The translations under genes and the position numbers were made by a program. The notes beneath the pieces are model-generated. The model did no database searches. It was not told the DNA's origin and worked only from the letters and a program-made list of their open reading frames with translations. From Candidatus Sumerlaeota bacterium (lineage in GTDB: Bacteria; Sumerlaeota; Sumerlaeia; UBA8349), in the NCBI GenBank assembly GCA_016931035.1, contig JAFGFN010000125.1, forward strand, positions 1-55,649: a stretch of DNA of 55,649 nt, given 5' to 3'. Below, piece by piece: positions 1-8,490 of the stretch (position 1 is the first letter of the stretch; the number at the start of each line of letters is the position of its first letter).

Positions 1-246
1 CTCCGTGGTTTGTACATTGCTGATAACAAAGTACTTATACCACAGAACGCGGCCTGATGCAACCCCTACTGTGAGAAATTCGGGTTAACCTTATGCCGCC
101 CGCCGCGCGGGCTGGGAATTATGCAGGGAATTCTCGGGACGACGCACTATAAGTTTGTGCAGATCGAGGCGGATGCGGGATCTTCAACCGTGCAGTTCAT
201 TCCCGCCGCCCGACGCGGCAAGAAGCCCTCCGTGGAAATCTCCATC

Positions 247-2232
247 ATGACCCAGACCCAAACCGACCGACCCGCTTGGCATTGGGCCTTTCCGCTTGCT
301 ATCGTCCTGCTGGGATTCGGTCTGAGGCTTGCTTGGCTCGGGACCCCGAGCTTCTGGTTCGACGAGGTCATCCAGGCTCGCACGGCACTCGAGCCGTCTC
401 TCGCTCAAAGTCTGACCCGCGTGCCGGCCGACAAACCGCCGCTGTTCTATGTTCTCGAATACGGCGTGGCCCGCCTCTCGACGTCGGAATGGGCCCTGCG
501 TCTCCCGTCCTGCCTGGCTGGCGCGGCGGCCGTGTGGGTCATGTGGCTGGTGGCGCGGCTCATTCTTGATAGCCGTTGGGCGGCCCTGCTCGCCGCCGGA
601 CTTCTCGCCGTCTCGCCGCTGCACATTCAATACTCCCAGGAAGCTCGCCCCTATGCCGTGTCCTTCTTGTTCGCCCTAGCCGGGGTGTATGCCCTCTTCG
701 CGCAATTCCGGCACGGGGGCCGGTGGCGGGCGCTCGTCTGGGTCGCGCTCTGGCCCGCGTTGGCCGGCACGACGCTCTATTTCGCTCTGGGACTCACTCT
801 GACGGAGATCGTTTGGGTCGCCCTGATCGCCGTGCCCGTTTTTCTGGCTGGGCGGGGCAAGGATCGACCAACGCTTCTTCGCCGCGCCGTGGCTGTCTCC
901 GCCGTCGGACTCGTGCTCGCGCTTGCGGCCGTAGTTCCCTTCGCCTTGCGGATGCTCGAAATGGATGTCTCCCCTGGCGGCGGGGGAGCGGACGTTCCTT
1001 CTTTCTCGCCCCAGTCGCTCGCCACGACGGCCCGGGCTCTGGCCTTTGGCGGGAGATCGGCGGTCAGCGGCGCGGTGGCCTGGACCGTCATCGGCCTGGC
1101 GGCGGTCGGGGCGGCAGCCGGACTGAGGCGGCGACGCCTCGTGTCGTTCTTCCTCTTCCTGTGGCTGGTCGCGCTCCAGTTGGTCCAGATGTATTTGTAT
1201 GGCGTGTTCGGCCATTGGAGCGCGGGTCGCTACCATCTGATCTATATCCCCCCCATGCTGCTCTTCGCCGCGATAGGAGCGGAAACCCTCGTCTTGGGAC
1301 GATTCAAGAGGCTCGAAGTCCCTCTGCAGTGCGCGGTGCTCGTTCTTGTCGCCGCGCTGGCCGCGGCGGTTCAGCCCCAACTTGCCGCCGCTCGTCGGAA
1401 CAAGCCCGATATCCGAAAGGCGGCGCGGGAACTGGCTGAGAAGGCGTCGCCGCGCGAATGTGTCACGGGATCGGGCCTCGAAACCGTCTATGTCTATAAC
1501 TACTACCGTGAGCGCTTCCATCCGAGCGCGCCCGAGATTTGCGACTTGGGAACGTATCTGGGGGAGACATACTGGCGCCTGCGCCGCGCGCCGCGGGTCT
1601 GGGTGGTCTATCACATGACCTGGAAACACGCCGAGGACAGTCTGCGTCTTCTTCGCGCGATGTGCCCCGACCTGCCGACTCCCCCGCCCCGCCAACCTAT
1701 CGTGCGCGCAATCCCGGACTCTCCCGAGTCTCCCGCCGACGTCGTCCGAGATTGGAAGACCCTGCGCGAACGATGGAAATCCATGACCGTGAGCGTCCCG
1801 TTCAGTCTCGATGTGCGCAGTCTGTCGCGCGATTTCGCCGACCCGTCCTGGGGCGGCCCCCGCTCGCTCGACGATCCGCAAATCGTCATCCGCGACGTGG
1901 ACGCCCGCCACGCCCGCGCGTTTTTCGTGGTGGAAGGCAACCGCGCGACGACCCTGACGATCGAGGCGGCCCCCGTTCCGCACGACGCGCCGGGTCGTCG
2001 CTTCCTCTCGGTCTACTGGGACGATGCGTTGCTCGCGACATGCGATCTCGTGGGCCAGAAGGGCATGAACCGCATCTCGCTTCCGCTTCCTCCGGCCCAG
2101 CCGGGCGAGGACACGTTCCATGCGCTGACGCTCTCGTGTCGCGGCGAAGGACCGCCGCAGATCCGGCAAACGCCCTACGGTCTCCTCGACCTCGACGCGA
2201 TCGTCGCCATCGCGGCCATACGATTGGAGTAG
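247..2232 (+). CDS. GT39/ArnT-like membrane glycosyltransferase
   Basis: A 661-residue integral membrane protein of the ArnT/PMT (GT39-like) type, which transfer a sugar from a polyprenyl-phosphate donor on the outer face of the cytoplasmic membrane. After the first membrane segment comes a loop with the motif FWFDEV, the acidic pair typical of this superfamily, followed by about ten further hydrophobic segments and a soluble C-terminal domain from about residue 400. I start at ATG 247, just before the first membrane segment. An in-frame ATG at 121 would add 42 polar residues that do not look like the family. No strong ribosome site is visible at either. It is monocistronic, ahead of the transketolase promoter. 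Bases 1-246 hold no recognisable gene. Substrate unknown. Family call fairly sure, role not. Confidence 0.8.
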   Translation: MTQTQTDRPAWHWAFPLAIVLLGFGLRLAWLGTPSFWFDEVIQARTALEPSLAQSLTRVPADKPPLFYVLEYGVARLSTSEWALRLPSCLAGAAAVWVMWLVARLILDSRWAALLAAGLLAVSPLHIQYSQEARPYAVSFLFALAGVYALFAQFRHGGRWRALVWVALWPALAGTTLYFALGLTLTEIVWVALIAVPVFLAGRGKDRPTLLRRAVAVSAVGLVLALAAVVPFALRMLEMDVSPGGGGADVPSFSPQSLATTARALAFGGRSAVSGAVAWTVIGLAAVGAAAGLRRRRLVSFFLFLWLVALQLVQMYLYGVFGHWSAGRYHLIYIPPMLLFAAIGAETLVLGRFKRLEVPLQCAVLVLVAALAAAVQPQLAAARRNKPDIRKAARELAEKASPRECVTGSGLETVYVYNYYRERFHPSAPEICDLGTYLGETYWRLRRAPRVWVVYHMTWKHAEDSLRLLRAMCPDLPTPPPRQPIVRAIPDSPESPADVVRDWKTLRERWKSMTVSVPFSLDVRSLSRDFADPSWGGPRSLDDPQIVIRDVDARHARAFFVVEGNRATTLTIEAAPVPHDAPGRRFLSVYWDDALLATCDLVGQKGMNRISLPLPPAQPGEDTFHALTLSCRGEGPPQIRQTPYGLLDLDAIVAIAAIRLE

Positions 2233-2245
2233 GGCGGAACACGAC

Positions 2246-2274
2246 TTGACAATTCCCGGGCCCGACACCAGAAT
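2246..2274 (+). promoter_or_regulatory. Predicted sigma70-type promoter of transketolase
   Basis: TTGACA at 2246-2251 and CAGAAT at 2269-2274 with a 17-base spacer, about 100 bases upstream of the transketolase start. Confidence 0.55.
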
Positions 2275-2377
2275 GCTTCGGTTCATCCGGCGGTTGCCGG
2301 AGCGACAAGGGACCGTTGAGAAGCGACGATCCGCAGCCAAACCGTGAATACATCGCGTACTGAAGGAGACGAAGCAG

Positions 2378-4384
2378 ATGAAAGACACAGAGAAGCAGAT
2401 GCTGGCCGAAGTGGCCAAGGCGATCCGCGGCCTCTCGCTCGACGGGGTCGAGACGGCCAAATGCGGCCACCCAGGGCTCCCTCTGGGCTGCGCCGAGATC
2501 GGCGCCTACCTCTACGGCTCGGAGATGCGCCACAACCCCGCCGATCCCAACTGGCTCGGACGCGACCGATTCATCCTCAGCGCGGGCCACGGCTCGATGC
2601 TTCTCTATTCGTGTCTCCATCTGAGCGGCTACGACCTGCCTCTCGAAGAACTCAAGCACTTCCGTCAGCTCCACTCCAAGACTCCCGGCCATCCCGAGTA
2701 CGGCATCACGCCCGGCGTCGAGACGACCACCGGCCCGCTGGGCCAGGGGATGGCGACCGCCACGGGTATGGCGCTGGGCAACAAGATGATGGCCGCGCAG
2801 CTGGGCGTCGAGAATGAGGGTTTCCTCGACGGCCAGATATTCGCCCTCGTGGGCGACGGATGCATGATGGAAGGCATCACGAACGAGGCCGCTTCGCTCG
2901 CCGGCCATCTGAAACTCGACAATCTCATCGTCATCTACGACTCGAACGACATCTGCCTCGACGGCCCGACCAAGGAATGCTTCACCGAAGACACGGCCAT
3001 GCGCTACAAGGCCTACGGGTGGCACGTCGTCAAGATCGACGGGCACGACTTCGACCAGATCGAGAAAGCCGTTCGCGCCGCGCGCCGCCGCAAGGACAAA
3101 CCTACCCTCATCGTCGCCAAAACCATCATCGGCAAAGGCGCGCCCCACATCCAAGGCACCGCCGAAGTTCACGGCAAAGCGATGGGCGCGGAAGAGGCGA
3201 AACTCACCAAACAGGCCCACGGCATTCCGCTCGAACCCGCGTTCTACGTTTCCGACGCGGTCCGCGAGTACATGAAGAGCCGTCTGCCCAGGCTGAAACG
3301 GATGGAATCGACCTGGAACCGCAAGTTCAAGAAGTGGTCGGTCGAGAACCCGGAAAAGGCGATCCGTTGGCGCGCGCACGTCGAGAAGACGCTTTCCGCC
3401 GACCTGGACGAGAAGATCTTGAACCTCGAAATCAAACCCGGCGTCGCGGGCCGCGTGGCGTCGAACGCGATCCTGGGGTTGTTGTGCAAGGAGGTCCCCT
3501 ACGTCGTCGGCGGGTCGGCCGACCTCTCGTGCTCGGATTCGACCATGATGAAAGGCAGCGGGATCATCGGCCCGGGCGACCTCACGCAGCGCAACATCAA
3601 GTACGGTGTGCGCGAGTTCGCCATGTGCGCGATGAACTCGGGACTCGCGCTCCAGGGAATGATCCTTCCCTATTGCGGCACGTTCCTTACGTTCTCCGAC
3701 TATATGCGCAATGCCCTGCGTCTCGCCTCGATGATGGGCGTCAAAGTGGTCTATCAGTTCACGCATGACTGCTTCCACATGGGCGAAGACGGCCCGACGC
3801 ACATTCCGGTCGAGCAGGTCGCCAGCCTTCGCGCCATGCCGGGCATGACGGTCATGCGCCCCGCCGATACGAACGAGGTGCGTCGCGCCTGGTGCCTCAC
3901 GCTGCGGATGAGAACGCCCGTCGCCCTCATACTTTCTCGCCAGAACACGACCGACCTCGCGGAGACCGCCGTGCCGATCGAGGAGGGCGTCGCCCGAGGC
4001 ACCTACGTCGTCAAGAAGGAATCGCGCGACGAGATCGACTACTGTCTGCTGGCGGCGGGAGTCGAGGTGGCACTCGCGTTGGGCGTGGCCAAGCGCCTCG
4101 AAGAGCAGGGCAAATCGGTTCGCGTCGTCTCGATGCCGTCGTTCGAACTCTTCGACGCGCAGGACAAGAACTATCGCGACGCGACGCTCGCCCTCGACAA
4201 GAAGGTGGGTCAGTACTGGTCGCTCGAAGCGCTGACCTCGTTCGGATGGCACAAATACGTCGGCCGCGACGGGCATTGCGTGTCGATCGAAGACTTCGCC
4301 GTCAGCGCCCCGTGGAAGGTGCAGGACGAATACTACGGCTTCACCGTGGACAAGGTTCTCGACCGCATGGCCCGCGAGGGCTGA
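2378..4384 (+). CDS. tkt: Transketolase
   Basis: Thiamine-diphosphate enzyme of the non-oxidative pentose phosphate pathway, moving two-carbon ketol units between sugar phosphates in the cytoplasm. The 668-residue length is normal for a full single-chain enzyme. The N-terminal domain carries the substrate motif GHPG (residues 30-33), the TPP contact GPLGQG (119-124) and the TPP/metal motif starting GDG at 159-161. The middle domain has the conserved segment around 'HDCFHMGEDGPTHIPVEQ', followed by the C-terminal domain. ATG 2378 is preceded by a good AAGGAGA ribosome site. It has its own promoter and a stem-loop terminator, so it is probably monocistronic. Sequence-related dihydroxyacetone or xylulose-specific variants cannot be excluded. 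Confidence 0.95.
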   Translation: MKDTEKQMLAEVAKAIRGLSLDGVETAKCGHPGLPLGCAEIGAYLYGSEMRHNPADPNWLGRDRFILSAGHGSMLLYSCLHLSGYDLPLEELKHFRQLHSKTPGHPEYGITPGVETTTGPLGQGMATATGMALGNKMMAAQLGVENEGFLDGQIFALVGDGCMMEGITNEAASLAGHLKLDNLIVIYDSNDICLDGPTKECFTEDTAMRYKAYGWHVVKIDGHDFDQIEKAVRAARRRKDKPTLIVAKTIIGKGAPHIQGTAEVHGKAMGAEEAKLTKQAHGIPLEPAFYVSDAVREYMKSRLPRLKRMESTWNRKFKKWSVENPEKAIRWRAHVEKTLSADLDEKILNLEIKPGVAGRVASNAILGLLCKEVPYVVGGSADLSCSDSTMMKGSGIIGPGDLTQRNIKYGVREFAMCAMNSGLALQGMILPYCGTFLTFSDYMRNALRLASMMGVKVVYQFTHDCFHMGEDGPTHIPVEQVASLRAMPGMTVMRPADTNEVRRAWCLTLRMRTPVALILSRQNTTDLAETAVPIEEGVARGTYVVKKESRDEIDYCLLAAGVEVALALGVAKRLEEQGKSVRVVSMPSFELFDAQDKNYRDATLALDKKVGQYWSLEALTSFGWHKYVGRDGHCVSIEDFAVSAPWKVQDEYYGFTVDKVLDRMAREG

Positions 4385-4414
4385 GACCGTCCGCAAACAC
4401 CGAAGACGCCGATC

Positions 4415-4456
4415 GAGCCACGGGGAACCCGAGTGTTCTCCGTGGCTCTTCGTTTG
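4415..4456 (+). terminator. Rho-independent terminator after transketolase
   Basis: A 12-bp stem (4415-4426 with 4437-4448, one G-T wobble), 10-base loop, followed by TTCGTTTG. It lies 30 bases after the transketolase stop. Confidence 0.7.
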
Positions 4457-4497
4457 AGAAAACCGTGTTGGGCGGAATACAGCGGGGGTTTCTCCGC

Positions 4498-4550
4498 TTG
4501 ACAGGACGGCGGCTCGTCGGTTAGTATATCTACGTATCTGCGCAGATACG
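4498..4550 (+). promoter_or_regulatory. arsR1 promoter with palindromic operator
   Basis: TTGACA at 4498-4503 and TAGTAT at 4522-4527 (18-base spacer). Immediately downstream is a perfect 18-bp palindrome, CGTATCTGCGCAGATACG, at 4533-4550, ending 25 bases before the arsR start. A palindrome at or just after the transcription start is where an ArsR repressor would be expected to sit. The binding itself is inferred. Confidence 0.7.
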
Positions 4551-4575
4551 CAAGACTCGAGGGAGAAACGGACTC

Positions 4576-4926
4576 ATGCGCGACGAAGCCGCTCTCTTCA
4601 AGGCCCTGGCCGACCCGACCCGCCTCCGACTCGCGGTCCTGCTCGCGATTCGGGGCGAAACCTGCGTCTGCGTCCTGGCCGAGGCGCTCGACCAACCCGA
4701 TTTCAAGATCTCGCGTCATCTCGGCGTCATGCGCTCCGCCGGCCTGGTCGAGGCCCGGCGCGAGGGAACTTGGATGCACTATCGCCTGGTCAAGGCGAGA
4801 AGCGCTCTCGAGCGGCACCTTCAGGATTGCTTTCGCGACTGTCTCGCCCGCCATCCCGACGTGCGCAAAGACCTGGCGCGTCTCAAGAAGGTCGCGTGCC
4901 GTATCGAAGGAGGCAAGTGTGACTAG
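4576..4926 (+). CDS. arsR: ArsR-family metalloid-responsive repressor (first copy)
   Basis: A 116-residue winged-helix repressor, expected to bind the palindrome at 4533-4550 and release it on binding trivalent arsenic or antimony. The family's metal-site pattern is visible as ETCVC with Cys30 and Cys32. The recognition helix follows ('FKISRHLGVMRSAGLVEARR'). The C-terminus has four more cysteines (85, 89, 108, 115), which could supply the third thiol ligand. ATG 4576 follows a GAGGGAGA ribosome site. The gene overlaps arsC by 8 bases, so the two are translationally coupled, and arsM follows with another overlap. This is autoregulated arsR-arsC-arsM. It is clearly different in sequence from the second ArsR at 11321. 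Confidence 0.9.
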   Translation: MRDEAALFKALADPTRLRLAVLLAIRGETCVCVLAEALDQPDFKISRHLGVMRSAGLVEARREGTWMHYRLVKARSALERHLQDCFRDCLARHPDVRKDLARLKKVACRIEGGKCD

Positions 4927-5386
4927 GCGTCTTCGAATCCTCTTCCTGTGCACTGGGAACTCGTGCCGCAGCCAGATGGCGGAAGGTTGGACGCGCCGCC
5001 TGAAGGGCGACCGGATCGAACCGTTCTCGGCGGGGATCGAGAAACACGGCCTCAACCCGCTGGCCGTGAAGGCGATGGCCGAAGTCGGGATCGATATCGG
5101 CGGTCAAGTGTCGAAAACCGTCTCGGACCTGCCGACGCTCGACTTCGACTACGTCGTCACGGTCTGCGATCAGGCTCACGAGTCCTGTCCGCGTTTTCCG
5201 GGCCAGGTGCGGGTCGTTCACGTCGGTTTCGACGATCCGCCCCGCCTGGCCGAAGGCGCGAAGAACGAGGAAGAAGCCCTAGCGCACTACCGGCGGGTGC
5301 GCGACGAGATCGGGCGGCTCGTCGCGACGCTGCCCGATTCCCTGGCGGCGAAATCCCCTTGTCGTGGAGAGGAATCATATGAATAA
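4919..5386 (+). CDS. arsC: Arsenate reductase, thioredoxin-coupled type
   Basis: Cytoplasmic enzyme reducing arsenate to arsenite, built on the low-molecular-weight phosphatase fold. The P-loop is Cys11-Thr-Gly-Asn-Ser-Cys16-Arg17 (CX5R). Cys83 and Cys90 lie seven residues apart in 'CDQAHESC', the spacing of the Cys82/Cys89 relay pair in the thioredoxin-linked ArsC of Staphylococcus/Bacillus. All three redox cysteines are therefore present. Length 155 residues, somewhat over the usual 130-140. The start is a GTG at 4919 inside the end of arsR, giving an 8-base overlap. It delivers arsenite to ArsM and ACR3. The recycling thioredoxin could be a general one or the small CPKC protein at 17435. 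Confidence 0.93.
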   Translation: MTRRLRILFLCTGNSCRSQMAEGWTRRLKGDRIEPFSAGIEKHGLNPLAVKAMAEVGIDIGGQVSKTVSDLPTLDFDYVVTVCDQAHESCPRFPGQVRVVHVGFDDPPRLAEGAKNEEEALAHYRRVRDEIGRLVATLPDSLAAKSPCRGEESYE

Positions 5387-6509
5387 GCCTTTGACGCCTG
5401 GTCATATTCAGAGCTATGTGGATCGGCTCGAAGAATCGGCCGTACGTCCCGAGTGCCGCTCCTGCGATTGTTTCCAGGGGTTGCTCACGCAGCTCGATCT
5501 CGACTGTCCGGAAGCCGCCGGGACCGTGGGACCGTTGAAAGTATCCCGCGAGGAAATGCACGGATGCCTGGGCTGCAATCCCTGTCCGCCGGGCGAACTG
5601 TTCACGGAGTACCTGCGGCGCAAGAGCGAGTCGGCCGCTCCCGAAGAGCGTGGTGGAGAGAAGTCAGGCGAGGAGGTGCGAGAAACGGTCCGCGAGGAGT
5701 ATGGAAAGATTGCGCGCGAGAGCGGATCGTGCGGCTGTTCTTCGTCGTGTTGCGGGAGCGCCGCTACGCCTCAATCCGTCGCCTCGGCGGTCGGATACGG
5801 CGAGACGGATCTGGCCGAATTGCCCGAGGGAGCCAACATGGGTCTTTCGTGCGGCAATCCGACGGCGCTCGCGTCGCTGGAGCCCGGGGAAGTCGTCTTG
5901 GATCTGGGTTCGGGCGGCGGGTTCGATGTCTTCATCGCCGCGCGCAAAGTCGGACCCACGGGACGCGCGATCGGCGTGGATATGACCGCCGACATGGTGG
6001 CCAAGGCGCGGCGCAACGCGGAATCGTTCCGCGAGTCGACGGGCCTGGACAACGTCGAGTTCCGTCTCGGCGAAATCGAGCACATTCCCGTGGCGGATTC
6101 GAGCGTGGACGTCGTCCTCTCGAACTGCGTGATCAACCTCTCGCCCGACAAGCCCCAGGTCTGGCGCGAGATCGCGCGGATTCTCAAACCGGGCGGACGC
6201 GTGGCGGTCTCCGACCTCGCGCTTCTTCGCCCGCTTCCCGACGCGGTTCGCGAGTCGGCGACGGCGCTGGTCGGCTGTGTGGGAGGCGCGGCGCTCGTGG
6301 ACGAGACGCGCGAAACGATCCGCGCGGCGGGATTGACCGAAATCTCACTCGAACCCAAATCCGGATACATCGAATCCATGACCGAATGGTCGGACCCGCT
6401 CTACCGCGAGATCGCGGCGAATCTTGCGCCGGGGACGAAGCCGAGCGACTACGTGACGAGTCTGAACATCTCGGCGAGCAAGCCGGAAACGGAGAGAAGC
6501 GCGAGTTGA
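5379..6509 (+). CDS. arsM: Arsenite S-adenosylmethionine methyltransferase with Cys-rich N-terminal extension
   Basis: Methylates arsenite stepwise using S-adenosylmethionine. The SAM site DLGSGGGFD is at residues 175-183. The three arsenite-binding cysteines of ArsM enzymes have clear equivalents: Cys158 ('LSCGNP'), Cys250 ('LSNCVINL') and Cys300 ('VGCVGGA'). The 376-residue protein is longer than the usual ~270. Residues 1-130 are an extra domain with paired cysteines (26, 29, 31, 43, 63, 66, 69) and a Cys cluster at 118-125 ('CGCSSSCC'). I start at ATG 5379, which has GGAGAGGA upstream and overlaps arsC by 8 bases. A GTG 15 bases earlier is possible. Third gene of the first ars block. The function of the extension is unknown; metal capture is a guess. 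Confidence 0.92.
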   Translation: MNKPLTPGHIQSYVDRLEESAVRPECRSCDCFQGLLTQLDLDCPEAAGTVGPLKVSREEMHGCLGCNPCPPGELFTEYLRRKSESAAPEERGGEKSGEEVRETVREEYGKIARESGSCGCSSSCCGSAATPQSVASAVGYGETDLAELPEGANMGLSCGNPTALASLEPGEVVLDLGSGGGFDVFIAARKVGPTGRAIGVDMTADMVAKARRNAESFRESTGLDNVEFRLGEIEHIPVADSSVDVVLSNCVINLSPDKPQVWREIARILKPGGRVAVSDLALLRPLPDAVRESATALVGCVGGAALVDETRETIRAAGLTEISLEPKSGYIESMTEWSDPLYREIAANLAPGTKPSDYVTSLNISASKPETERSAS

Positions 6510-6534
6510 CTTAGCACGAATGGCTCCCTACAAT
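6506..6534 (+). promoter_or_regulatory. Promoter of the fusion-acr3-GT39 block
   Basis: TTGACT at 6506-6511 and TACAAT at 6529-6534 with a 17-base spacer, beginning in the last codons of arsM. The best start of the next gene (6568) lies just downstream. No obvious palindrome overlaps it, so this block may not answer to either ArsR. Confidence 0.65.
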
Positions 6535-6567
6535 TTCCTACGGCTTGGACGCGGCCAGGAATCGACC

Positions 6568-8490
6568 ATGAGACATAGCAAGATCGCGATGCAGAGTTGG
6601 GGCCACGTCTGCCTGGTCGTGGGGACCGGCGGAATGCTCTCGCTCTATGGCGTAGGCCTGATACCGGCTGTTCAGCGTTTTCTTTCGTACGCGGAAACAA
6701 GCGTTTTTTTCAGCCTGAACTCGCTGTTGGGGCGCAATCCCGTGTGGGACTGGACTTTCCTGGTAACGGCGAGCGACTTCTGGGTCTATCTCGCCTATTG
6801 CGCTTCGTTCTCGGCATTCGTCGTTCACGGCTGGCGGCGCCGAAGAAGAGACTACGGCCGAACGTTCGGATACATCGTTTTCGTCGTCGTTGTGGTTTGC
6901 CTCTCGGAGGAAATGGCGGATTTCGTGGCCGACAATCTGCATCGGGTGCTTCCCTGGAAGCAGGGAGTGGCGGTCGCAATCAGGGCGAGCTACGACGCCA
7001 CCTTCTTCGAGATGCACAAGGATGAGGGCATCGTCGACGACGTGGCGAGTGCTCTCTTCTGTCTGTGCTTTCTCGTGGTCGCCGCGTCGCCCAGGGCGTC
7101 GTTCGTTCCCCTTCTTCTGCTCTTCGCATACGTTTTCTCCAGCATCGCCGTCGGTACGCAGTGGCTCACGGTTCAGGTGGCCTCGGCCTTGATGGGCGCG
7201 TTCTTCGCCGGCCTTGCCTTGACGTACTTCGGCGCGGTTCGGAAATACTTGGAGCACAAAGCGTCCGAAGCATTCGTTTCCGCTTTCGGCCACTACGTCC
7301 TGAGTCGTCGCCTCTTCGATCCCAAGAACCCCCAGACTCGCGGCGGATTCGGCCGCGCCGTCTTGGCCAAGGCGCGCGCCCTTGACGCTCGCGGAAAGGA
7401 CCGGCTTTGGGAGCAGTTCGTCAAGCCGAAGGCCATCGCCTTGCTGAACGCCGATGTCAACGCGACGGCGCTCTACACCTCCCCCGATTTGACAATGGCC
7501 CGAGTCAGATCCGGAAAGCGCATTCGCTTTCTCAAGGTGGGCGAGAAAGAGGTGTTCGCCGTTCGTGCCATCCGGGCCCGAGGCGGTCTTCTGCGCGTTT
7601 CTCCGAGTTTCTTGCGATTCACCGACGGCGTGAAGAACAACGTCTATCTTCAACGATTGGGATTCCCCGTGCCCCGAGTGATCTGGACGCAAGAAGGCGT
7701 CGCGGATTTCGGACTCCGGAATTGGTTTCTGGCCGTAGAGGAGTTCATCGAAAGCCGTTGCCTCGATCCGACATCTCTAAACGAAGTGGAAGAGGCCATG
7801 CGGCTTCTGGTCCGCCTGCATGCCCACGCTTCTCCGCGCTGGGGAGGGTTGTACGACGATGCCGCACGGACCAAGACCGACTACGTTCTCGGGTACTTGC
7901 GCAGGAGCGTTCTCTACCAGATCGAGAAGATCGACAAATGCCACAAACTCGGTTTCGAACCACGCGAGATGGATTCGCTCTGGAGGCTGTTCGAGACCGA
8001 AACAGTGAGGGTTCTTTCCGGGCGGGACACTTCGTTCCGCCTGATTCACGGAGACGTCACCATCCGCAACATTCGAGTCGCGAAGGACTCGCGGATCTGC
8101 ATGATCGACTTCTTGACCGTGCGCAACGATCTGGCCGGGGCCGAGATCGTCAAGGCCGCCGTCGCCCTGACGCGCGGATGTCCCGCCCACTGCGCTCCAG
8201 CCTGGCAGGCCTACTTCGAGGAGGCGGGCGAAGAGCGCTGGCGCGAGTTCAATCGCGAGGCCCGATTGGCGTTCGCTCGATTCGCGGTGCGCGAACTCGC
8301 CCACCTCCGGGTGAACATCGTTCCGAAAGGGTCGAACGCTAGGCTTCGGAAACCCGAGGCGGTCGAATGGATCTCTCGTCTCTTCGACACCGATCGGCTC
8401 TGGGGCGCCACGCCGGCCGACACGGATTGGCCGGCGATTCTTCGCGTCTTGGGCATTCACCAAGAGACGGCCGGCGGGGAAGAGACGTGA
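6568..8490 (+). CDS. Membrane PAP2-like / APH-type kinase-like fusion protein
   Basis: A 640-residue two-part protein. Residues 1-225 contain about six hydrophobic segments laid out like a PAP2 phosphatase ('LNSLLGRNPVWDWTF' near 50-64). The catalytic signatures are absent: no PSGH, and the R/H/D set expected near 190-203 reads Ser192, Gln198, Val202. From about residue 300 comes a soluble domain resembling aminoglycoside-phosphotransferase/choline-kinase folds, with HGD at 494-496, Asn501 and the metal-binding Asp514 ('MIDF'), so this half could be active. ATG 6568 is chosen because AGGA precedes it and the promoter lies just upstream; the in-frame ATG 6520 lies inside the promoter. The stop overlaps the GTG of acr3 (GTGA), so the two are translationally coupled. 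The substrate is unknown; an envelope lipid, a small molecule or a protein are all possible. Confidence 0.6.
   Translation: MRHSKIAMQSWGHVCLVVGTGGMLSLYGVGLIPAVQRFLSYAETSVFFSLNSLLGRNPVWDWTFLVTASDFWVYLAYCASFSAFVVHGWRRRRRDYGRTFGYIVFVVVVVCLSEEMADFVADNLHRVLPWKQGVAVAIRASYDATFFEMHKDEGIVDDVASALFCLCFLVVAASPRASFVPLLLLFAYVFSSIAVGTQWLTVQVASALMGAFFAGLALTYFGAVRKYLEHKASEAFVSAFGHYVLSRRLFDPKNPQTRGGFGRAVLAKARALDARGKDRLWEQFVKPKAIALLNADVNATALYTSPDLTMARVRSGKRIRFLKVGEKEVFAVRAIRARGGLLRVSPSFLRFTDGVKNNVYLQRLGFPVPRVIWTQEGVADFGLRNWFLAVEEFIESRCLDPTSLNEVEEAMRLLVRLHAHASPRWGGLYDDAARTKTDYVLGYLRRSVLYQIEKIDKCHKLGFEPREMDSLWRLFETETVRVLSGRDTSFRLIHGDVTIRNIRVAKDSRICMIDFLTVRNDLAGAEIVKAAVALTRGCPAHCAPAWQAYFEEAGEERWREFNREARLAFARFAVRELAHLRVNIVPKGSNARLRKPEAVEWISRLFDTDRLWGATPADTDWPAILRVLGIHQETAGGEET

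Noticed and set aside
1886-4396. An 836-codon - strand frame
   Set aside because: Antisense to transketolase; no family features.
6520-6567. ATG 6520 as the start of the membrane-kinase fusion
   Set aside because: It lies between the -35 and -10 boxes and lacks a ribosome site; ATG 6568 fits both.
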